64,000 nt of DNA from Corynebacterium pelargi (GCF_014635485.1 NZ_BMCX01000002.1:518335-582334); one strand, 5' to 3'. Counted from the stretch's first letter, positions 27,727-37,266 are shown. The notes: generated by a model not told the origin, from the sequence alone. Made by a program: numbers and translations.

Positions 27727-28581
27727 CTATGCAGTCAGCGCTGCTTGTGCTTCGCGTACTGCCTGCGCATTGCCGGCAATGCACCACGTAACTCCGCCTG
27801 CCTCGACTTTTTCACAGGCGCCACCGGCACCTTCTACGAGTGCGCGGCCCGGCAGCCAATCCCAGTCATGCACGCTGTGTTGCATCCATACGCCAATGCG
27901 GCCTTCGGCAACACCGGCAAGATCAACTGAGGCGGCGCCAAACATACGCAAGGTAGCGCATGCGGTTGCGACCTTAAGCCAGGCTTCGCGCACCTCGTCT
28001 TTGGCAAGGAAGGTGGGGTGAATATAGGTGCCCAGCGAGATATCGGCCAGTGGGGCACTGTCAAGCTTTGGTAGTTTTTTGCCATCGCGGGTGGTGGGTA
28101 GATCTTTGCCACCTAGCCAGGTGTAGCCAAGATCTGCGCGGTGGACTGCACCAAGGTGGAGTACTTCTGGGTCGGAAGGATCACCGCTTACTAGGGCTAG
28201 GGCCGAGCACCAATAATCGCCACCGGTGGTGAAGTTGAAGGTGCCGTCTACTGGGTCTACTACCCAGGTTCGGCCCGAGGTGCCTTGTTGGTTGGTGCCT
28301 TCTTCACCGATCACGCCATCTTCGGGGCGCAAGAGCGCAAGTGCGGTGTGGATGAATGATTCGGCAGCGCGGTCGGCCTCGGTAACCACATCGGAGATGG
28401 AGGTCTTTTCTTCAACATTTAAGCCCTGGTCGCGCATGCGCCAGGCCAGGCGGCCGGCATTAAACACCAGTGCCTGGGCGATCTGTGCATCGCTGCGCCC
28501 CTCGTGCGAGACGGCGAAAGTCTTGGCAAGGGCGGGGATCATTTCCGCCACGGAGGTTGGGGCTTCGTTCTGGCTCGACAT
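27727..28581 (-). CDS. Inositol monophosphatase family protein
   Basis: 284 residues from ATG 28581. CACAAT ends seven bases before it on the minus strand with no ribosome site, suggesting a leaderless mRNA; an ATG three codons upstream is the alternative. Family motifs are present: GEEG, DPVDGTFNFTTG and HDWDWLPGRALVEGAGG. It is a paralogue of the hisN product in the same window. Substrate (inositol phosphate, histidinol phosphate or PAP) is not determined by sequence. Confidence 0.8.
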   Translation of the reverse strand: MSSQNEAPTSVAEMIPALAKTFAVSHEGRSDAQIAQALVFNAGRLAWRMRDQGLNVEEKTSISDVVTEADRAAESFIHTALALLRPEDGVIGEEGTNQQGTSGRTWVVDPVDGTFNFTTGGDYWCSALALVSGDPSDPEVLHLGAVHRADLGYTWLGGKDLPTTRDGKKLPKLDSAPLADISLGTYIHPTFLAKDEVREAWLKVATACATLRMFGAASVDLAGVAEGRIGVWMQHSVHDWDWLPGRALVEGAGGACEKVEAGGVTWCIAGNAQAVREAQAALTA

Positions 28582-28640
28582 GGCTACCATTGTGCAACAC
28601 AAGCGAAAGCGCTTCGAGTTAAGCGCTAGACTTTGTGCTC

Positions 28641-29738
28641 ATGCGACCTGATATTCAGCAAACGCTCAGCGATTTAGATGCCACCCTCACCACCATTGAG
28701 AAGGTGATGGATCCTGAAGAGATTGCTACTCGCGTGCGTGAGCTGGAGCAACAGGCGGCAGACCCCCAATTGTGGGATGATCCCGAGCACGCGCAGCAGG
28801 TAACCCAAGAGCTTTCCATGCAGCAGGCCAAGCTGAAAAAGCTCACTGCGTTGCGCCAGCGCCTCGATGATGTGCCGGTGATGTATGAGTTGGCCGAGGA
28901 AGAAGGCGAAGATACCGCCTTGGCCGATGAGGAACTGCAAGATCTTGAGCAGGAAATCCAAACGCTTGAGGTCAAGACCATGCTGTCTGGCGAATACGAT
29001 GCCCGCGAAGCCGTGGTGAATATTCGCTCAGGTGCCGGTGGTGTGGATGCCGCCGATTGGGCAGAGATGCTCATGCGCATGTACACCCGTTGGGCTGAGA
29101 AAAACGGCCTCAAGGTTGAGGTGTACGACATTTCCTATGCAGAAGAAGCCGGCATTAAGTCGGCCACCTTCGTGGTGCATGGCGAATACATGTACGGCCA
29201 GCTTTCGGTTGAGCAGGGCGCGCACCGCTTGGTGCGTATTAGCCCCTTTGATAATCAAGGCCGCCGCCAGACTTCCTTTGCCGAGGTAGAGGTGCTGCCG
29301 GTGGTGGAGCAGACCGACCATATTGAGGTTCCAGATAATGAGATCCGCGTGGATGTCTATCGTTCTTCCGGTCCTGGTGGGCAGTCGGTCAATACCACCG
29401 ACTCTGCGGTTCGTCTGACTCATATTCCCACTGGCATCGTGGTGACCTGCCAGAATGAGAAGTCTCAGATTCAGAATAAAGCTGCGGCCATGCGGGTGCT
29501 GCAGGCGAAGCTGTTAGAGCGTAAGCGCCAAGAAGAACGCGCCGAGCTGGATGCTCTCGGCGCGGGTGGTAATGCTTCTTGGGGTAATCAGATGCGTTCT
29601 TATGTGCTGCATCCCTACCAGATGGTCAAAGACCTGCGCACAAATTATGAGGTCAATGATCCTCAAAAGGTCCTTGATGGGGACATCGACAAGTTCCTCG
29701 AGGCCGGGATCCGCTGGCGCATGGCGCAGGATTCCTAG
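28641..29738 (+). CDS. prfB: Peptide chain release factor 2
   Basis: 365 residues from ATG 28641; TAGACT ends eight bases upstream, so the mRNA may be leaderless. It carries the RF2 stop-recognition motif SPF (RISPFDNQG) and the catalytic GGQ at about residue 246. RF2 ends translation at UGA and UAA. The gene is continuous, without the in-frame UGA used for autoregulatory frameshifting in many other bacteria. Confidence 0.95.
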   Translation: MRPDIQQTLSDLDATLTTIEKVMDPEEIATRVRELEQQAADPQLWDDPEHAQQVTQELSMQQAKLKKLTALRQRLDDVPVMYELAEEEGEDTALADEELQDLEQEIQTLEVKTMLSGEYDAREAVVNIRSGAGGVDAADWAEMLMRMYTRWAEKNGLKVEVYDISYAEEAGIKSATFVVHGEYMYGQLSVEQGAHRLVRISPFDNQGRRQTSFAEVEVLPVVEQTDHIEVPDNEIRVDVYRSSGPGGQSVNTTDSAVRLTHIPTGIVVTCQNEKSQIQNKAAAMRVLQAKLLERKRQEERAELDALGAGGNASWGNQMRSYVLHPYQMVKDLRTNYEVNDPQKVLDGDIDKFLEAGIRWRMAQDS

Positions 29739-29769
29739 CTCTTAGCTTGTCGACGCCCCACCGTCGCCA

Positions 29770-31367
29770 TTAGGCAGGGTAGGTGGTGGGAGTGCCTGGT
29801 CCGATCGGGATGCCGAGGGCATACCAAATGACGAAGAAGAGGAACCAGCCCACCAGCATGGCAATGGAGTAGGGCAGGGCGAGCGACATCAATGTGCCCA
29901 CGCCGGCGCGTTTGTAATAGCGCTGCAAGAAGGTCAAAGCCAGGGCGAAGTAGGGGCTCATCGGGGTGATGATGTTGCTGGGGCTATCACCAATACGGAA
30001 GAGCATCTGCGATACCTCTGGTGAGACGTGCACGTACATCATCATCGGCACGATCACCGGGGCCATGAGTGCCCACTGGGCCGAACCGGAAGTGATGAAG
30101 ATATTGAGCAGTGCGACCATCAGCACCAATGCCGCGAAGAGGACGTAGACGGGCAGATCCCATTGCTGGAGCAACTCCGAGCCCTTAATAGCAGTCCAGA
30201 TGCCCAGGTTGGACCATTGGAACCACGCCAGGAACTGTGCCACGGCGAAAAAGAGCACGATCATCGGCAGCAGAGTTTTTAAGCCTTTGGCCATGAACTC
30301 TGGAATGTCGGCGGCCTTGGTGATGGTTCCTGCGACCACGCCGTAGACGATGCCGAGGATGAAGAAGATGCCGGCGATCGGGATGGCCACGGATCGGATG
30401 AGCGGGCCTTCCAATGCGCCTTCTGGTGAATATAGGGGAGAGGCGGGCCAGAACATCAAGATGAAGTAGGCGGCGGTGCTGAGCACGGCTGCAAGGAGGG
30501 TGAACCACAAGGCGCGAACCTCTTGGGGTTCGAGCTTGATTTCCTCTTTGAGCTCTTCTTCTGATTGCTCAGCGGGTGCGGTGGCGCTTTCTTTGAAGGT
30601 GAGTTCGGAGTAGTCCAGATCGTCGTGATCGACGAGTTCTCGGGCCTTGTTCTTAATAAACAGCTCGGTCACCGCGGTGATGATCAGTGCCAACACAATG
30701 GAAGACGCCACCACGAAGAAGTAGTTCGCCAGCGGTGAAACCTCGTAGTTTTCGTCGACAAGCTGTGCAGCAGAAGTGCTGATACCGCCGAGCAGGACGT
30801 CGGTGATGTTCAAAATGAGCGAGGCATTAAACCCGGCGGAAGACGCGGCGAAGGCGACCATGGCGCCCACGATGGGGGATCGGCCGAGTGCGCGGAAGCT
30901 CATTGCGCCAAGCGGAATCAAAATGACGTACACCGCATCGGAGGCGATGGAACCGGTGACACCTGCCAAGGCCACCGCGAAGGTGAGGGTGGTGGGGCCG
31001 ACTTTGGCCACCATGGCTCGAACTAGGGCGCTAATCAGCCCTGTGTGCTCGGCGACGGCTACGCCCAGCATGACGGTGAGGATCACGCCAAGGGGAGGGA
31101 AGTCGGTGAAGTTCTTGATGGCATCGGTGACCATTCTGGTGATGCCCTCGGAGGTGAGCAGGTTGCTGACCTCGATTTTTTCACCACTTTGAGGGTCTGT
31201 GGCGCTCATGCCGATGGCGGAACCGATCCAACTGCTGATCGCTACTACGCGGCAAGGATGACGAAGAGCCAAAAGGGGTCGGGCAGCTTATTGCCAATTC
31301 TTTCGATCACTCCAAGCAGGCCGCTGGCTCGCTGCGGGGAGGGATCCTTGGTTTTGGTTTGAGTCAT
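29770..31367 (-). pseudogene. abgT: AbgT-family transporter gene with a frameshift
   Basis: Start ATG 31367 follows AAGG. The first 40 codons (MTQTKTKDPSPQRA... to FVILAA) end at TAG 31245-31247. The rest of an AbgT transporter continues in another frame, from VVAISSWIG to the stop at 29770 (about 490 residues), with family motifs SGSAQWALMAP and GDSPSNIITPM. Restoring one base in the GCCGCGTAG junction (about 31248-31254) joins both into a normal-length protein of about 530 residues. AbgT proteins export sulfonamides or import p-aminobenzoyl-glutamate. The break is either a true mutation or a sequencing error. Confidence 0.75.
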
Positions 31368-31546
31368 GAGGACCTTTGGGTTGGGGGACAATCCTGACCA
31401 AGGCTAGCAGTTAGTGAGTTGAGTCTCATCGAAGTTTGGGGCTTGGGGGAAATGCGCAAGGTGAGTGCACCCTTAGTGAAAAAGAATTCGCCACATGGGT
31501 CACACCAGCTTCATTCGTCACAGGGCTTTCGCTAAGGTGGGTAGCC

Positions 31547-32236
31547 GTGATCACCTTTTCGCACGTCACCAAGTCCTACAAGACCTCTACGCGCCCTGCG
31601 CTGCACGACATTTCGCTGCACATCGAAAAAGGCGATTTCGTGTTCTTGATCGGTCCCTCCGGCTCCGGCAAGTCCACCTTCTTGCAGCTCATGATCCGCG
31701 AAACCAACCTCTCATCGGGGGATCTTCACCTTGGCGATTTCCACGTGAACAAGCTGCGCGGCAAGCAGATCAACCAACTGCGCCAGCGCATCGGCTACGT
31801 GTTCCAAGACTTCCGTCTGCTGCAGCAAAAGAATGTCTACGACAACGTGGCGTTTGCCCTTGAGGTGATTGGCACACCAAAAGACAAGATCAACCGGCTT
31901 GTGCCAGAAACCCTCGAGCTGGTGGGGCTAAGTGGAAAAGAACACCGCATGCCCCAGGAACTCTCCGGCGGTGAGCAACAGCGCGTGGCCATCGCGCGTG
32001 CCTTTGTCAACCGCCCGCTCGTCTTGCTTGCCGACGAACCAACCGGCAACCTCGACCCGGAGACCTCCGATGGGATCATGTTGTTGCTCAACCAGATCAA
32101 CCGCACAGGCACGACCGTGATCATGTCCACCCACAACGCACGGGCCGTCAACGACATGCGCCGCCGCGTGATCGAACTCAACCTGGGCAAGCTGGTGCGC
32201 GATGATGCCCACGGCGTGTACGGCGAAGCGAAATAG
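31547..32236 (+). CDS. ftsE: Cell-division ABC ATPase FtsE
   Basis: 229 residues from GTG 31547 ([11 protein letters not shown]), the usual FtsE length; upstream in-frame codons are not FtsE-like. Walker [10 protein letters not shown], signature LSGGEQQRV, Walker [12 protein letters not shown]. FtsE works with FtsX at the septum to control peptidoglycan hydrolases. ftsX follows after 20 bases. Confidence 0.95.
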   Translation: MITFSHVTKSYKTSTRPALHDISLHIEKGDFVFLIGPSGSGKSTFLQLMIRETNLSSGDLHLGDFHVNKLRGKQINQLRQRIGYVFQDFRLLQQKNVYDNVAFALEVIGTPKDKINRLVPETLELVGLSGKEHRMPQELSGGEQQRVAIARAFVNRPLVLLADEPTGNLDPETSDGIMLLLNQINRTGTTVIMSTHNARAVNDMRRRVIELNLGKLVRDDAHGVYGEAK

Positions 32237-32256
32237 GAAAGGGAGACGAAAACGAG

Positions 32257-33159
32257 ATGAAACAAGGATTTGTCTTCCGCGAAGCATTCCGCGGCCTCGG
32301 ACGCAACATCACCATGACCATCGCGCTCGTGATTACCACCGCGATCTCCCTGGCGCTGCTGGCCACAGGTTTCTTGGTGACCAACATGACCGAGCGAACC
32401 AAAGAGATCTACCTCGACCGCGTAGAAGTTATGGTGCAGTTCAATGAGGAAATCTCAGCCAACGACAAAGACTGCTCCACCAAAGACTGCCAGGAAGTAC
32501 GCGATAAGCTCCAAGCCTCCGATGGCGTAGAAAGCGTGACCTTCCGTTCCCGCGAACAAAGCTATGAGCGCTTTGTAGAGGTATTCCAAGACACCGACCC
32601 GCTGCTGGTAGAAGAAACCTCCCGCGACGCGCTCCCGGCAGCCTTGCACGTGCGCTTGAAAGATCCACTCGATACCGAACCTCTGGATGCCGTTCGCGAC
32701 ATGAAGCAGGTAGATACCATCGTGGATCAGGTGGATGATCTCCGAGGTGCCACCGATAACCTCGACTCCATCCGCAACGCCACATTCCTCTTCGCCGCTA
32801 TCCAGGCCATTGCCGCGATCTTCCTCATTGTGAACATGGTGCAGATCGCAGCCTTTAACCGCCGCGAAGAAATCTCCATCATGCGCATGGTGGGTGCCTC
32901 ACGCTGGTACACCCAAGCACCGTTCGTGCTTGAGGCAGTGATTGCCACCCTCATCGGTGCGGTGCTCTCCGGCGCAGCGCTATTCGGCGGCAAGGCATGG
33001 GTGATTGATAAAGCACTCAATGGTCTCTATGAATCCCAATTGATCGCCCGAGTCAGCAGCGCCGATATTTGGACAGTGCTGCCAGTGGTTGCCATCGTGG
33101 GCGTCATTTTTGCAGCGCTTACAGCCCAGGTGACCTTGCGTTGGTACGTGCGCAAGTAG
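32257..33159 (+). CDS. ftsX: Cell-division permease-like protein FtsX
   Basis: 300 residues from ATG 32257. One helix near residue 25-45, a large extracellular loop with a CSTKDC cysteine pair, and three C-terminal helices with the MacB/FtsX signature IMRMVGASRWY. The pair ftsE-ftsX-smpB is conserved in corynebacteria and mycobacteria. Confidence 0.95.
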   Translation: MKQGFVFREAFRGLGRNITMTIALVITTAISLALLATGFLVTNMTERTKEIYLDRVEVMVQFNEEISANDKDCSTKDCQEVRDKLQASDGVESVTFRSREQSYERFVEVFQDTDPLLVEETSRDALPAALHVRLKDPLDTEPLDAVRDMKQVDTIVDQVDDLRGATDNLDSIRNATFLFAAIQAIAAIFLIVNMVQIAAFNRREEISIMRMVGASRWYTQAPFVLEAVIATLIGAVLSGAALFGGKAWVIDKALNGLYESQLIARVSSADIWTVLPVVAIVGVIFAALTAQVTLRWYVRK

Positions 33160-33177
33160 AAGCGCTATCTTGGAGCA

Positions 33178-33669
33178 ATGGCGAAAAAGAAGAAGGCAGC
33201 GAACTCAAACCCCGTGCTCGCAACCAACCGCAAGGCGCGCCACGATTACAAGATCCTCGATACCTTCGAGTGTGGCGTGGTGCTGCTTGGCACCGAAATT
33301 AAGTCCTTGCGCGAAGGTCGCGTCTCGCTGGTCGATGCCTTCGCCACCATTGATGAGGGCGAAGTGTGGCTGCGCCACCTGAATATTCCTGTGTATTCGC
33401 GCGGGTCCTGGACCAATCACTCGCCCTATCGCACCCGCAAACTCCTGCTGCACCGACGCGAGATCGACTCGCTCATGGGCAAAGTACGCGATGGCAATAA
33501 GACCCTGGTGCCGCTCTCGCTGTACCTCAAGGATGGCCGCGTCAAGCTCGAGCTAGCGCTGGCCCAAGGCAAGCAAGACTACGACAAGCGCGAAGACATC
33601 AAACGCCGCACCACCGAACGCGAAATTGTGCGCGAGGTGGGCCGCAAAATTAAAGGCATCAACGCATGA
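33178..33669 (+). CDS. smpB: SsrA-binding protein SmpB
   Basis: 163 residues from ATG 33178. SmpB landmarks: NRKARHDYKILDTFECG at the start of the OB fold, GTEIKSLREGRVSL, HNIPVYS-like LNIPVYSRGSWTNH and a basic tail (DIKRRTTEREIVRE). It delivers tmRNA to stalled ribosomes. The tmRNA gene itself is 1 kb downstream. Confidence 0.95.
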   Translation: MAKKKKAANSNPVLATNRKARHDYKILDTFECGVVLLGTEIKSLREGRVSLVDAFATIDEGEVWLRHLNIPVYSRGSWTNHSPYRTRKLLLHRREIDSLMGKVRDGNKTLVPLSLYLKDGRVKLELALAQGKQDYDKREDIKRRTTEREIVREVGRKIKGINA

Positions 33670-33988
33670 GGCGCGCCAGGCTGTAGCGTGCCTGGCATGC
33701 CGGCCGGCATTGTGCTTGGCGAAGGCTGTCCTGCGTGCCGAAGAGCGTTGCGCACTGCGAGGCAGCAGTGGATGGCAGCGGGCATGGCTGCGACGCATTG
33801 CGGTGGGGCATGGCAGTGGCACTGGATCCATCCCAGATCCGCGCACCGTCGGATGCCTCGCTGCCTCTAGGTGGGCTTCGTGCTTAAAACTCGCAGGTAG
33901 TAGGCCAAATATGTAGTGGTGGCCCATGTGGAGACGTGGTAGTTTCTTTGGAAAAAGCTGCCGCGAGGCAGAACGCGAGGCGGATGGT
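33670..33988. other. Spacer, no gene seen
   Basis: GC-rich, with several inverted repeats: GCCAGGC/GCCTGGC at 33675-33696 and the perfect palindrome ATGCCGGCCGGCAT at 33697-33710, which may end ftsEX-smpB transcription. No supported reading frame. Confidence 0.5.
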
Positions 33989-34588
33989 GTGAACAGGCGA
34001 TTCCGAACAGTAGCGACTGCTGCTGTGGCCTTGATCTGGCCACTGGCAGCCTGCGTAAGTGGCGGGAACGGCCCGGCAGAACCATCGGCCTCACGTTCTA
34101 CGGTGACGCTGACCGAGACTGCGTCTTCTAGTGCCACAAGCTTTTCGACGCCCAGCGTCAGCACCATCACCGTGACCGAAGAAGTGCCGGCGACCCCCAC
34201 GAAGGACGAAAACGAGTCCTACGCAAAGCAGCAGCGGTTCGAGGGCACTATCCGTGTACTCACCATTGATGAACTCGTTGCCATACACCAGGAGGATCCG
34301 AGCCTTATCCCCGGGGCGAAAGGCGCGCGCTTTGCGGTGCTAGAGCTAGACACACCCACCCAAGCCAAAGTGTTCTATCCCAATGCACAGAAGATCCGCC
34401 AAACCGGTATATCCATGATCCTCATGGCTCAGGACTATCCATCTGATGGTGGCCGAGTAGCTGCCTATGAATCGATGGATGGAACTCGCGCCACGATGCT
34501 GGTCAGTGCCGATAAGCTCATCTTTCCCCCTGATCCCAGACCGCCGCGCGCCGAGCCAATGGCCAAAGAATTCGAACTGGAACGCTAA
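33989..34588 (+). CDS. Lipoprotein of unknown function
   Basis: 199 residues from GTG 33989, preceded by AGGCGGA. Lipobox LAAC (Cys 22), then a Ser/Thr-rich linker and a globular domain without cysteine (IRVLTIDELVAIHQEDPSLIP, ARFAVLELDTP). I do not know the family. An exact 12-mer AGCTTTTCGACG at 34139 lies in the linker. Confidence 0.65.
   Translation: MNRRFRTVATAAVALIWPLAACVSGGNGPAEPSASRSTVTLTETASSSATSFSTPSVSTITVTEEVPATPTKDENESYAKQQRFEGTIRVLTIDELVAIHQEDPSLIPGAKGARFAVLELDTPTQAKVFYPNAQKIRQTGISMILMAQDYPSDGGRVAAYESMDGTRATMLVSADKLIFPPDPRPPRAEPMAKEFELER
34139..34150 (+). repeat. 12-mer AGCTTTTCGACG, copy 5
   Basis: Exact plus-strand copy inside the lipoprotein gene's Ser/Thr-rich linker. Confidence 0.75.
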
Positions 34589-34677
34589 TTGGCCTTGCAG
34601 TGCCGGGTGCCTAGGGAGTAGTCTGGTGCTTCCTGCCGGGTGAGTGCAGCACAACTCCCGCACCCGGTGACGCACAA

Positions 34678-35053
34678 GGGGCTGACATGGTTTCGACTGC
34701 GTTCATTACGCCAGGGGAAGCGTGCCGGTGCAGGCTAGAGACCACCGTAAGCGTCGTAGCAAATTTATAAGCGCCGAGAACACTCAGCGCGACTACGCCC
34801 TCGCTGCCTAATTTGTAGCGACCGCGTGTCTGTCAGCCCAGGGTTGTCCCTGCTCTGGTGTCTGGCATCGACTAAGGGACTTGCCGTTGCATCGCGTTAG
34901 CGGGGTGCAACGGGACTCTTACCGCTAACTGGGCTCATCATCCGGAAGTGTTCGTCCTAGCCGGAGAGTCGAGTAAAGATCCAAGCGCGAACTGCGCACG
35001 GAGAAGCCCTGGCAAGGTGACGTAGGACCCGGGTTCAATTCCCGGCAGCTCCA
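34678..35053 (+). ncRNA. ssrA: Transfer-messenger RNA (tmRNA)
   Basis: 5' GGGGCTGACATGG pairs with 3' CAGCTCC; the T arm is CCGGG TTCAATT CCCGG. The tag frame at 34773-34811 encodes AENTQRDYALAA and a TAA. This is the tag I associate with C. diphtheriae-type corynebacteria. The CCA is not encoded. Its 3' end is the likely integration site of the accessory DNA that follows. Confidence 0.95.
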
Positions 35054-35054
35054 C
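35031..35054 (+). repeat. tmRNA 3' end, original copy of a 24-bp repeat
   Basis: This 24-base stretch (GGGTTCAAttCCCGGCAGCT and four more bases) recurs with two changes at 36329-36352 and 37267-37290, and in decayed form at 37915-37936. It is the T-arm and acceptor part of tmRNA, a common att site. Confidence 0.75.
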
Positions 35055-35062
35055 AAATTGAT

Positions 35063-35106
35063 AACCCCCACTGGCCTGGTGTTTTGCCTGGTTGGTGGGG
35101 GTTTTT
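35063..35106 (+). terminator. Intrinsic terminator of tmRNA
   Basis: Stem AACCCCCAC/GTGGGGGTT with a T-run. It differs from the terminators that follow the two downstream tmRNA-end copies. Confidence 0.8.
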
Positions 35107-35171
35107 CGCGCGTGTAGCATGTGTGATACTTAAGTCTGTTTAAGCCCGTTTTAGTCTCGTATGGCGTGGAA

Positions 35172-35465
35172 ATGTCGTGGGATTACGGGATCATGGGGCG
35201 CATGAAGGTCAGTACCGTTCACCTGTCTTGGGAGGGCACGAGGCGGGAATTACGCGCTCAGATGATTGCCCTTATCCCCACCGCTCCCGATGACGAGACG
35301 TTGCTCAGGCTTGCGGCGGTGGCGTTGGACTGCCATAGACATCATGCCTACCGCTGGAGTGCCTCGACAGCGCCACAGGAATTTCACACGGAAATTCCTC
35401 CTGATTCACCATCCAGCCGCCTCCATTCCCTGAGCCCCATTGGAAACACCATCTTCAAGCACTGA
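35172..35465 (+). CDS. Doubtful small ORF
   Basis: 97 codons with no clear ribosome site; an internal ATG at 35202 (MKVSTVHLSWEG) is an alternative start. The middle, with DDETLLRLAAVALDCH, looks protein-like; the last 60 bases overlap an opposing gene with a better ribosome site. No family recognised. Confidence 0.3.
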   Translation: MSWDYGIMGRMKVSTVHLSWEGTRRELRAQMIALIPTAPDDETLLRLAAVALDCHRHHAYRWSASTAPQEFHTEIPPDSPSSRLHSLSPIGNTIFKH

Positions 35466-35597
35466 CTCGAGCATGACTCGCTCCTGACCCGTCAAAAACA
35501 GATCCCCATCCGGATTGCAAAACGACGTGGACTTCGACAGTGGCTCCGCCTGCTCGTGGGTGTTCTCCACATTGGTGGCGGTGTTTTCTTCCGACAT
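35406..35597 (-). CDS. Small acidic hypothetical protein
   Basis: 63 residues from ATG 35597, with AGGAGAG five bases upstream. The N-terminus is acidic and Asn/Thr-rich; the remainder has LTGQERVMLESVLEDG. No family recognised. It lies downstream of the small minus-strand genes at 35718-36197, after a terminator. Confidence 0.5.
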   Translation of the reverse strand: MSEENTATNVENTHEQAEPLSKSTSFCNPDGDLFLTGQERVMLESVLEDGVSNGAQGMEAAGW

Positions 35598-35630
35598 GAT
35601 CTCTCCTGGGTGATCTGATTTCGGGCATAA

Positions 35631-35663
35631 GAAAACCCCGCCACCACAAGACGTGGTGCGGGG
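35631..35663 (-). terminator. Intrinsic terminator, minus strand
   Basis: On the minus strand a GC stem (CCCCGCACCAC with GTGGTGGCGGGG, one bulge) is followed by TTTTCTT. It ends transcription of the 35718-36197 pair. Confidence 0.7.
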
Positions 35664-35717
35664 TGGTGCCATGGTGGGCACTCGCCCCCACGCACGTGGC
35701 TACTTCATGGCTATTCG

Positions 35718-35954
35718 CTAGACAGAAACCGGATTGTCAATAAACAACGGCATCCACTCATCTATTCGTGGGTCTGTGGGATGGGATTTGTCTACGCTTT
35801 CTGAGTTCTTCCAGACAAAATAAGGCCCGAACCCCTCGCATTCCGGATCCTCAGGTGGCAGCACGAAAAAATCCGGCGCCTCGTAACCTTTGGTGTTGAT
35901 TCTTGCATCCGGATACTCGCGAAGTACCAGTTCATAGGCTTCTTTGTAATTCAT
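35718..35954 (-). CDS. Small hypothetical protein, possible immunity protein
   Basis: 78 residues from ATG 35954 with an A/G-rich leader (AAGGGAAAAGAG). Sequence (GYEAPDFFVLPPEDPECEG, YFVWKN) is acidic and compact, without signal. It follows the toxin-like fragment by 12 bases on the same strand, as immunity genes do. That is context only; I do not recognise the family. Confidence 0.5.
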   Translation of the reverse strand: MNYKEAYELVLREYPDARINTKGYEAPDFFVLPPEDPECEGFGPYFVWKNSESVDKSHPTDPRIDEWMPLFIDNPVSV

Positions 35955-35966
35955 AGCTCTTTTCCC

Positions 35967-36197
35967 TTAAAAAACCAATCGTACACCAGTTCTTGGCTGA
36001 AATCCGTCAATCCTGGCCCACCGAATTGAACCCCGCACAGCAGTCTCAAGGTAGTCGTCAGTTTTGATACGTTCGTTCTGCGGATTCAGCGCCCTAATGC
36101 CAGATTCGGTCTTTTTCCATACCATCACATGTGAACCTTTCACAGGCTTAGAAGCACGGATGAATTCATATGCACCAAGTGGGTATTCGGCATCCAT
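35967..36197 (-). CDS. Probable C-terminal fragment of a polymorphic toxin
   Basis: 76 residues from ATG 36197, but the frame stays open upstream with linker-like Ser/Asn-rich residues to a stop beside the tmRNA-end copy at 36329. This suggests a 5'-truncated gene. GSHVMVWKK followed by ALNPQN resembles the His and Asn/Gln strand of papain-fold toxin domains, without the nucleophile Cys. If so it is an orphan remnant. The family assignment is weak. Confidence 0.4.
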   Translation of the reverse strand: MDAEYPLGAYEFIRASKPVKGSHVMVWKKTESGIRALNPQNERIKTDDYLETAVRGSIRWARIDGFQPRTGVRLVF

Positions 36198-36328
36198 TTC
36201 GGCGCTGTTTGATGCGGATTTGGATGAGTTGGGCGCCCGGTTGGATGCGACGTTTTCGTGTGTCGTGTGATTGACGCGGGGTTTTGGAAAACTGGCGTGT
36301 TTGTGCAGATAGGGGCGGTTTTGTTGCT

Positions 36329-36352
36329 GGGTTCAACGCCCGGCAGCTCCAC
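36329..36352 (+). repeat. Displaced tmRNA 3' end, copy 1
   Basis: Matches the tmRNA end except for two T-loop bases (AACG instead of AATT). It is followed by its own terminator hairpin (36362-36391, CCCCTGTTCCT/AGGAGCAGGGG plus TTTT), as expected for an old ssrA tail pushed outward by an insertion. Confidence 0.75.
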
Positions 36353-36361
36353 GACTCAAGA

Positions 36362-36391
36362 CCCCTGTTCCTAGCAAGGAGCAGGGGTTTT
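36362..36391 (+). terminator. Terminator attached to tmRNA-end copy 1
   Basis: Stem 36362-36372 with 36377-36387, loop AGCA, T-run. A near-identical one lies at 37300-37329. Confidence 0.75.
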
Positions 36392-36539
36392 CTCGTTTCT
36401 AGCCTTTGTCTGGCCGATTGGGATCAAGTGGCTAGAGTTCTGAGTCTGGATCAAGCAAAGCGGTGCGTGATGATGCTGATGGTGGAAAAATGGTTCCGGT
36501 GGTTACAGAGGTTCGACCAATGGTGTGGAGGGCAGATCA

Positions 36540-36881
36540 ATGATTAGGATCCACCCGTACATCGAAGTGCTCGACACCACGGACACAGACATTACCGAAA
36601 GCCTCATCGAGCAGTGGCGTAAGTCTACAGACGCCACTATCCGCCTGTTCTATGAGTTCTTCGATGATGAAGACCTTTTTCTCATCAGGTCTTACATCTT
36701 GGAAGATGAACACTTTTCCGAACTCGATAGCCTTTTCCGCTACATGTGTGAAAACTCTGAGCTTTCAATGCGACTCAATTGGGATGACGTTGCCCCAGAA
36801 GTAACAGACTTCAAGCTGCAGTATCTTGAACGCCCAACAGGCATTCGGGAGCCAGTGCCAGAAGATCGATTCAACTTCTAA
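36540..36881 (+). CDS. Small acidic protein, paralogue A (possible immunity protein)
   Basis: 113 residues from ATG 36540, with GGAGGG about seven bases upstream. Acidic, no signal peptide, begins MIRIHPYIEVLDTTDTD and ends PVPEDRFNF. The gene at 37478 encodes a clear paralogue with the same ends. Tandem duplicates of small acidic proteins beside toxin remnants are typical of immunity gene arrays; that is inference from context. I do not recognise the family. Confidence 0.65.
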   Translation: MIRIHPYIEVLDTTDTDITESLIEQWRKSTDATIRLFYEFFDDEDLFLIRSYILEDEHFSELDSLFRYMCENSELSMRLNWDDVAPEVTDFKLQYLERPTGIREPVPEDRFNF

Positions 36882-36895
36882 ATAGTTTGCAGCGG

Positions 36896-36929
36896 ACCCG
36901 GTTGGGCCTTGGCGGTCGCGCCGGTTTTC
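36896..36929 (+). repeat. Cassette-end repeat, copy 1
   Basis: ACCCGGTTGGGCCTTGGCGG followed by TCGCGCCGGTTTTC. It recurs at 37189-37222 and 37837-37871 after each cassette gene, and may form a terminator (CCGG stems and a T-run). Confidence 0.65.
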
Positions 36930-36984
36930 ACATATGAAGATCCAGTTATGACGAATACTTCAGCAAACAACTAAGATCAAGGCC

Positions 36985-37176
36985 ATGATCATGCACAGTG
37001 GCCCAGTTAGGATGACGTTTGACGAGCACGTCCAACGGTTCATCTACGAAGGCTTGACTCCAGAAGAGGCGCCAAAGTACACGGAGATCATGTGTGGATT
37101 GGGTTTTTTGGTAGCTACTGACAAGCTGGATGAATTCCCAGAAGTCGATTTTCCCAATCCTTCGATCAATATGTAG
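36985..37176 (+). CDS. Small hypothetical protein of the cassette array
   Basis: 63 residues from ATG 36985 (or 54 from ATG 37012). FDEHVQRFIYEGLTPEEAPK and DEFPEVDFPNPS look like real protein, probably helical and acidic. It lies between two cassette-end repeats, so it is the cargo of one cassette. No family recognised. Confidence 0.45.
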   Translation: MIMHSGPVRMTFDEHVQRFIYEGLTPEEAPKYTEIMCGLGFLVATDKLDEFPEVDFPNPSINM

Positions 37177-37188
37177 CACCTAAGTTCA

Positions 37189-37222
37189 ACCCGGTTCGAC
37201 CTTGACGGTCGCGCCGGTTTTC
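37189..37222 (+). repeat. Cassette-end repeat, copy 2
   Basis: Same element as 36896-36929, followed by the CTCATGGGAAGATCCAGCTA tail seen again after copy 3. Confidence 0.65.
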
Positions 37223-37266
37223 TCATGGGAAGATCCAGCTAGCAGCGGGCTAGAAAAACAATCAGG

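Noticed and set aside
28641..29738. Programmed +1 frameshift in prfB
   Set aside because: The reading frame is continuous from the ATG to the end and no early in-frame TGA is present.
33626..33916. Overlapping short frames after smpB on both strands
   Set aside because: All overlap each other, none has a ribosome site or protein-like sequence.
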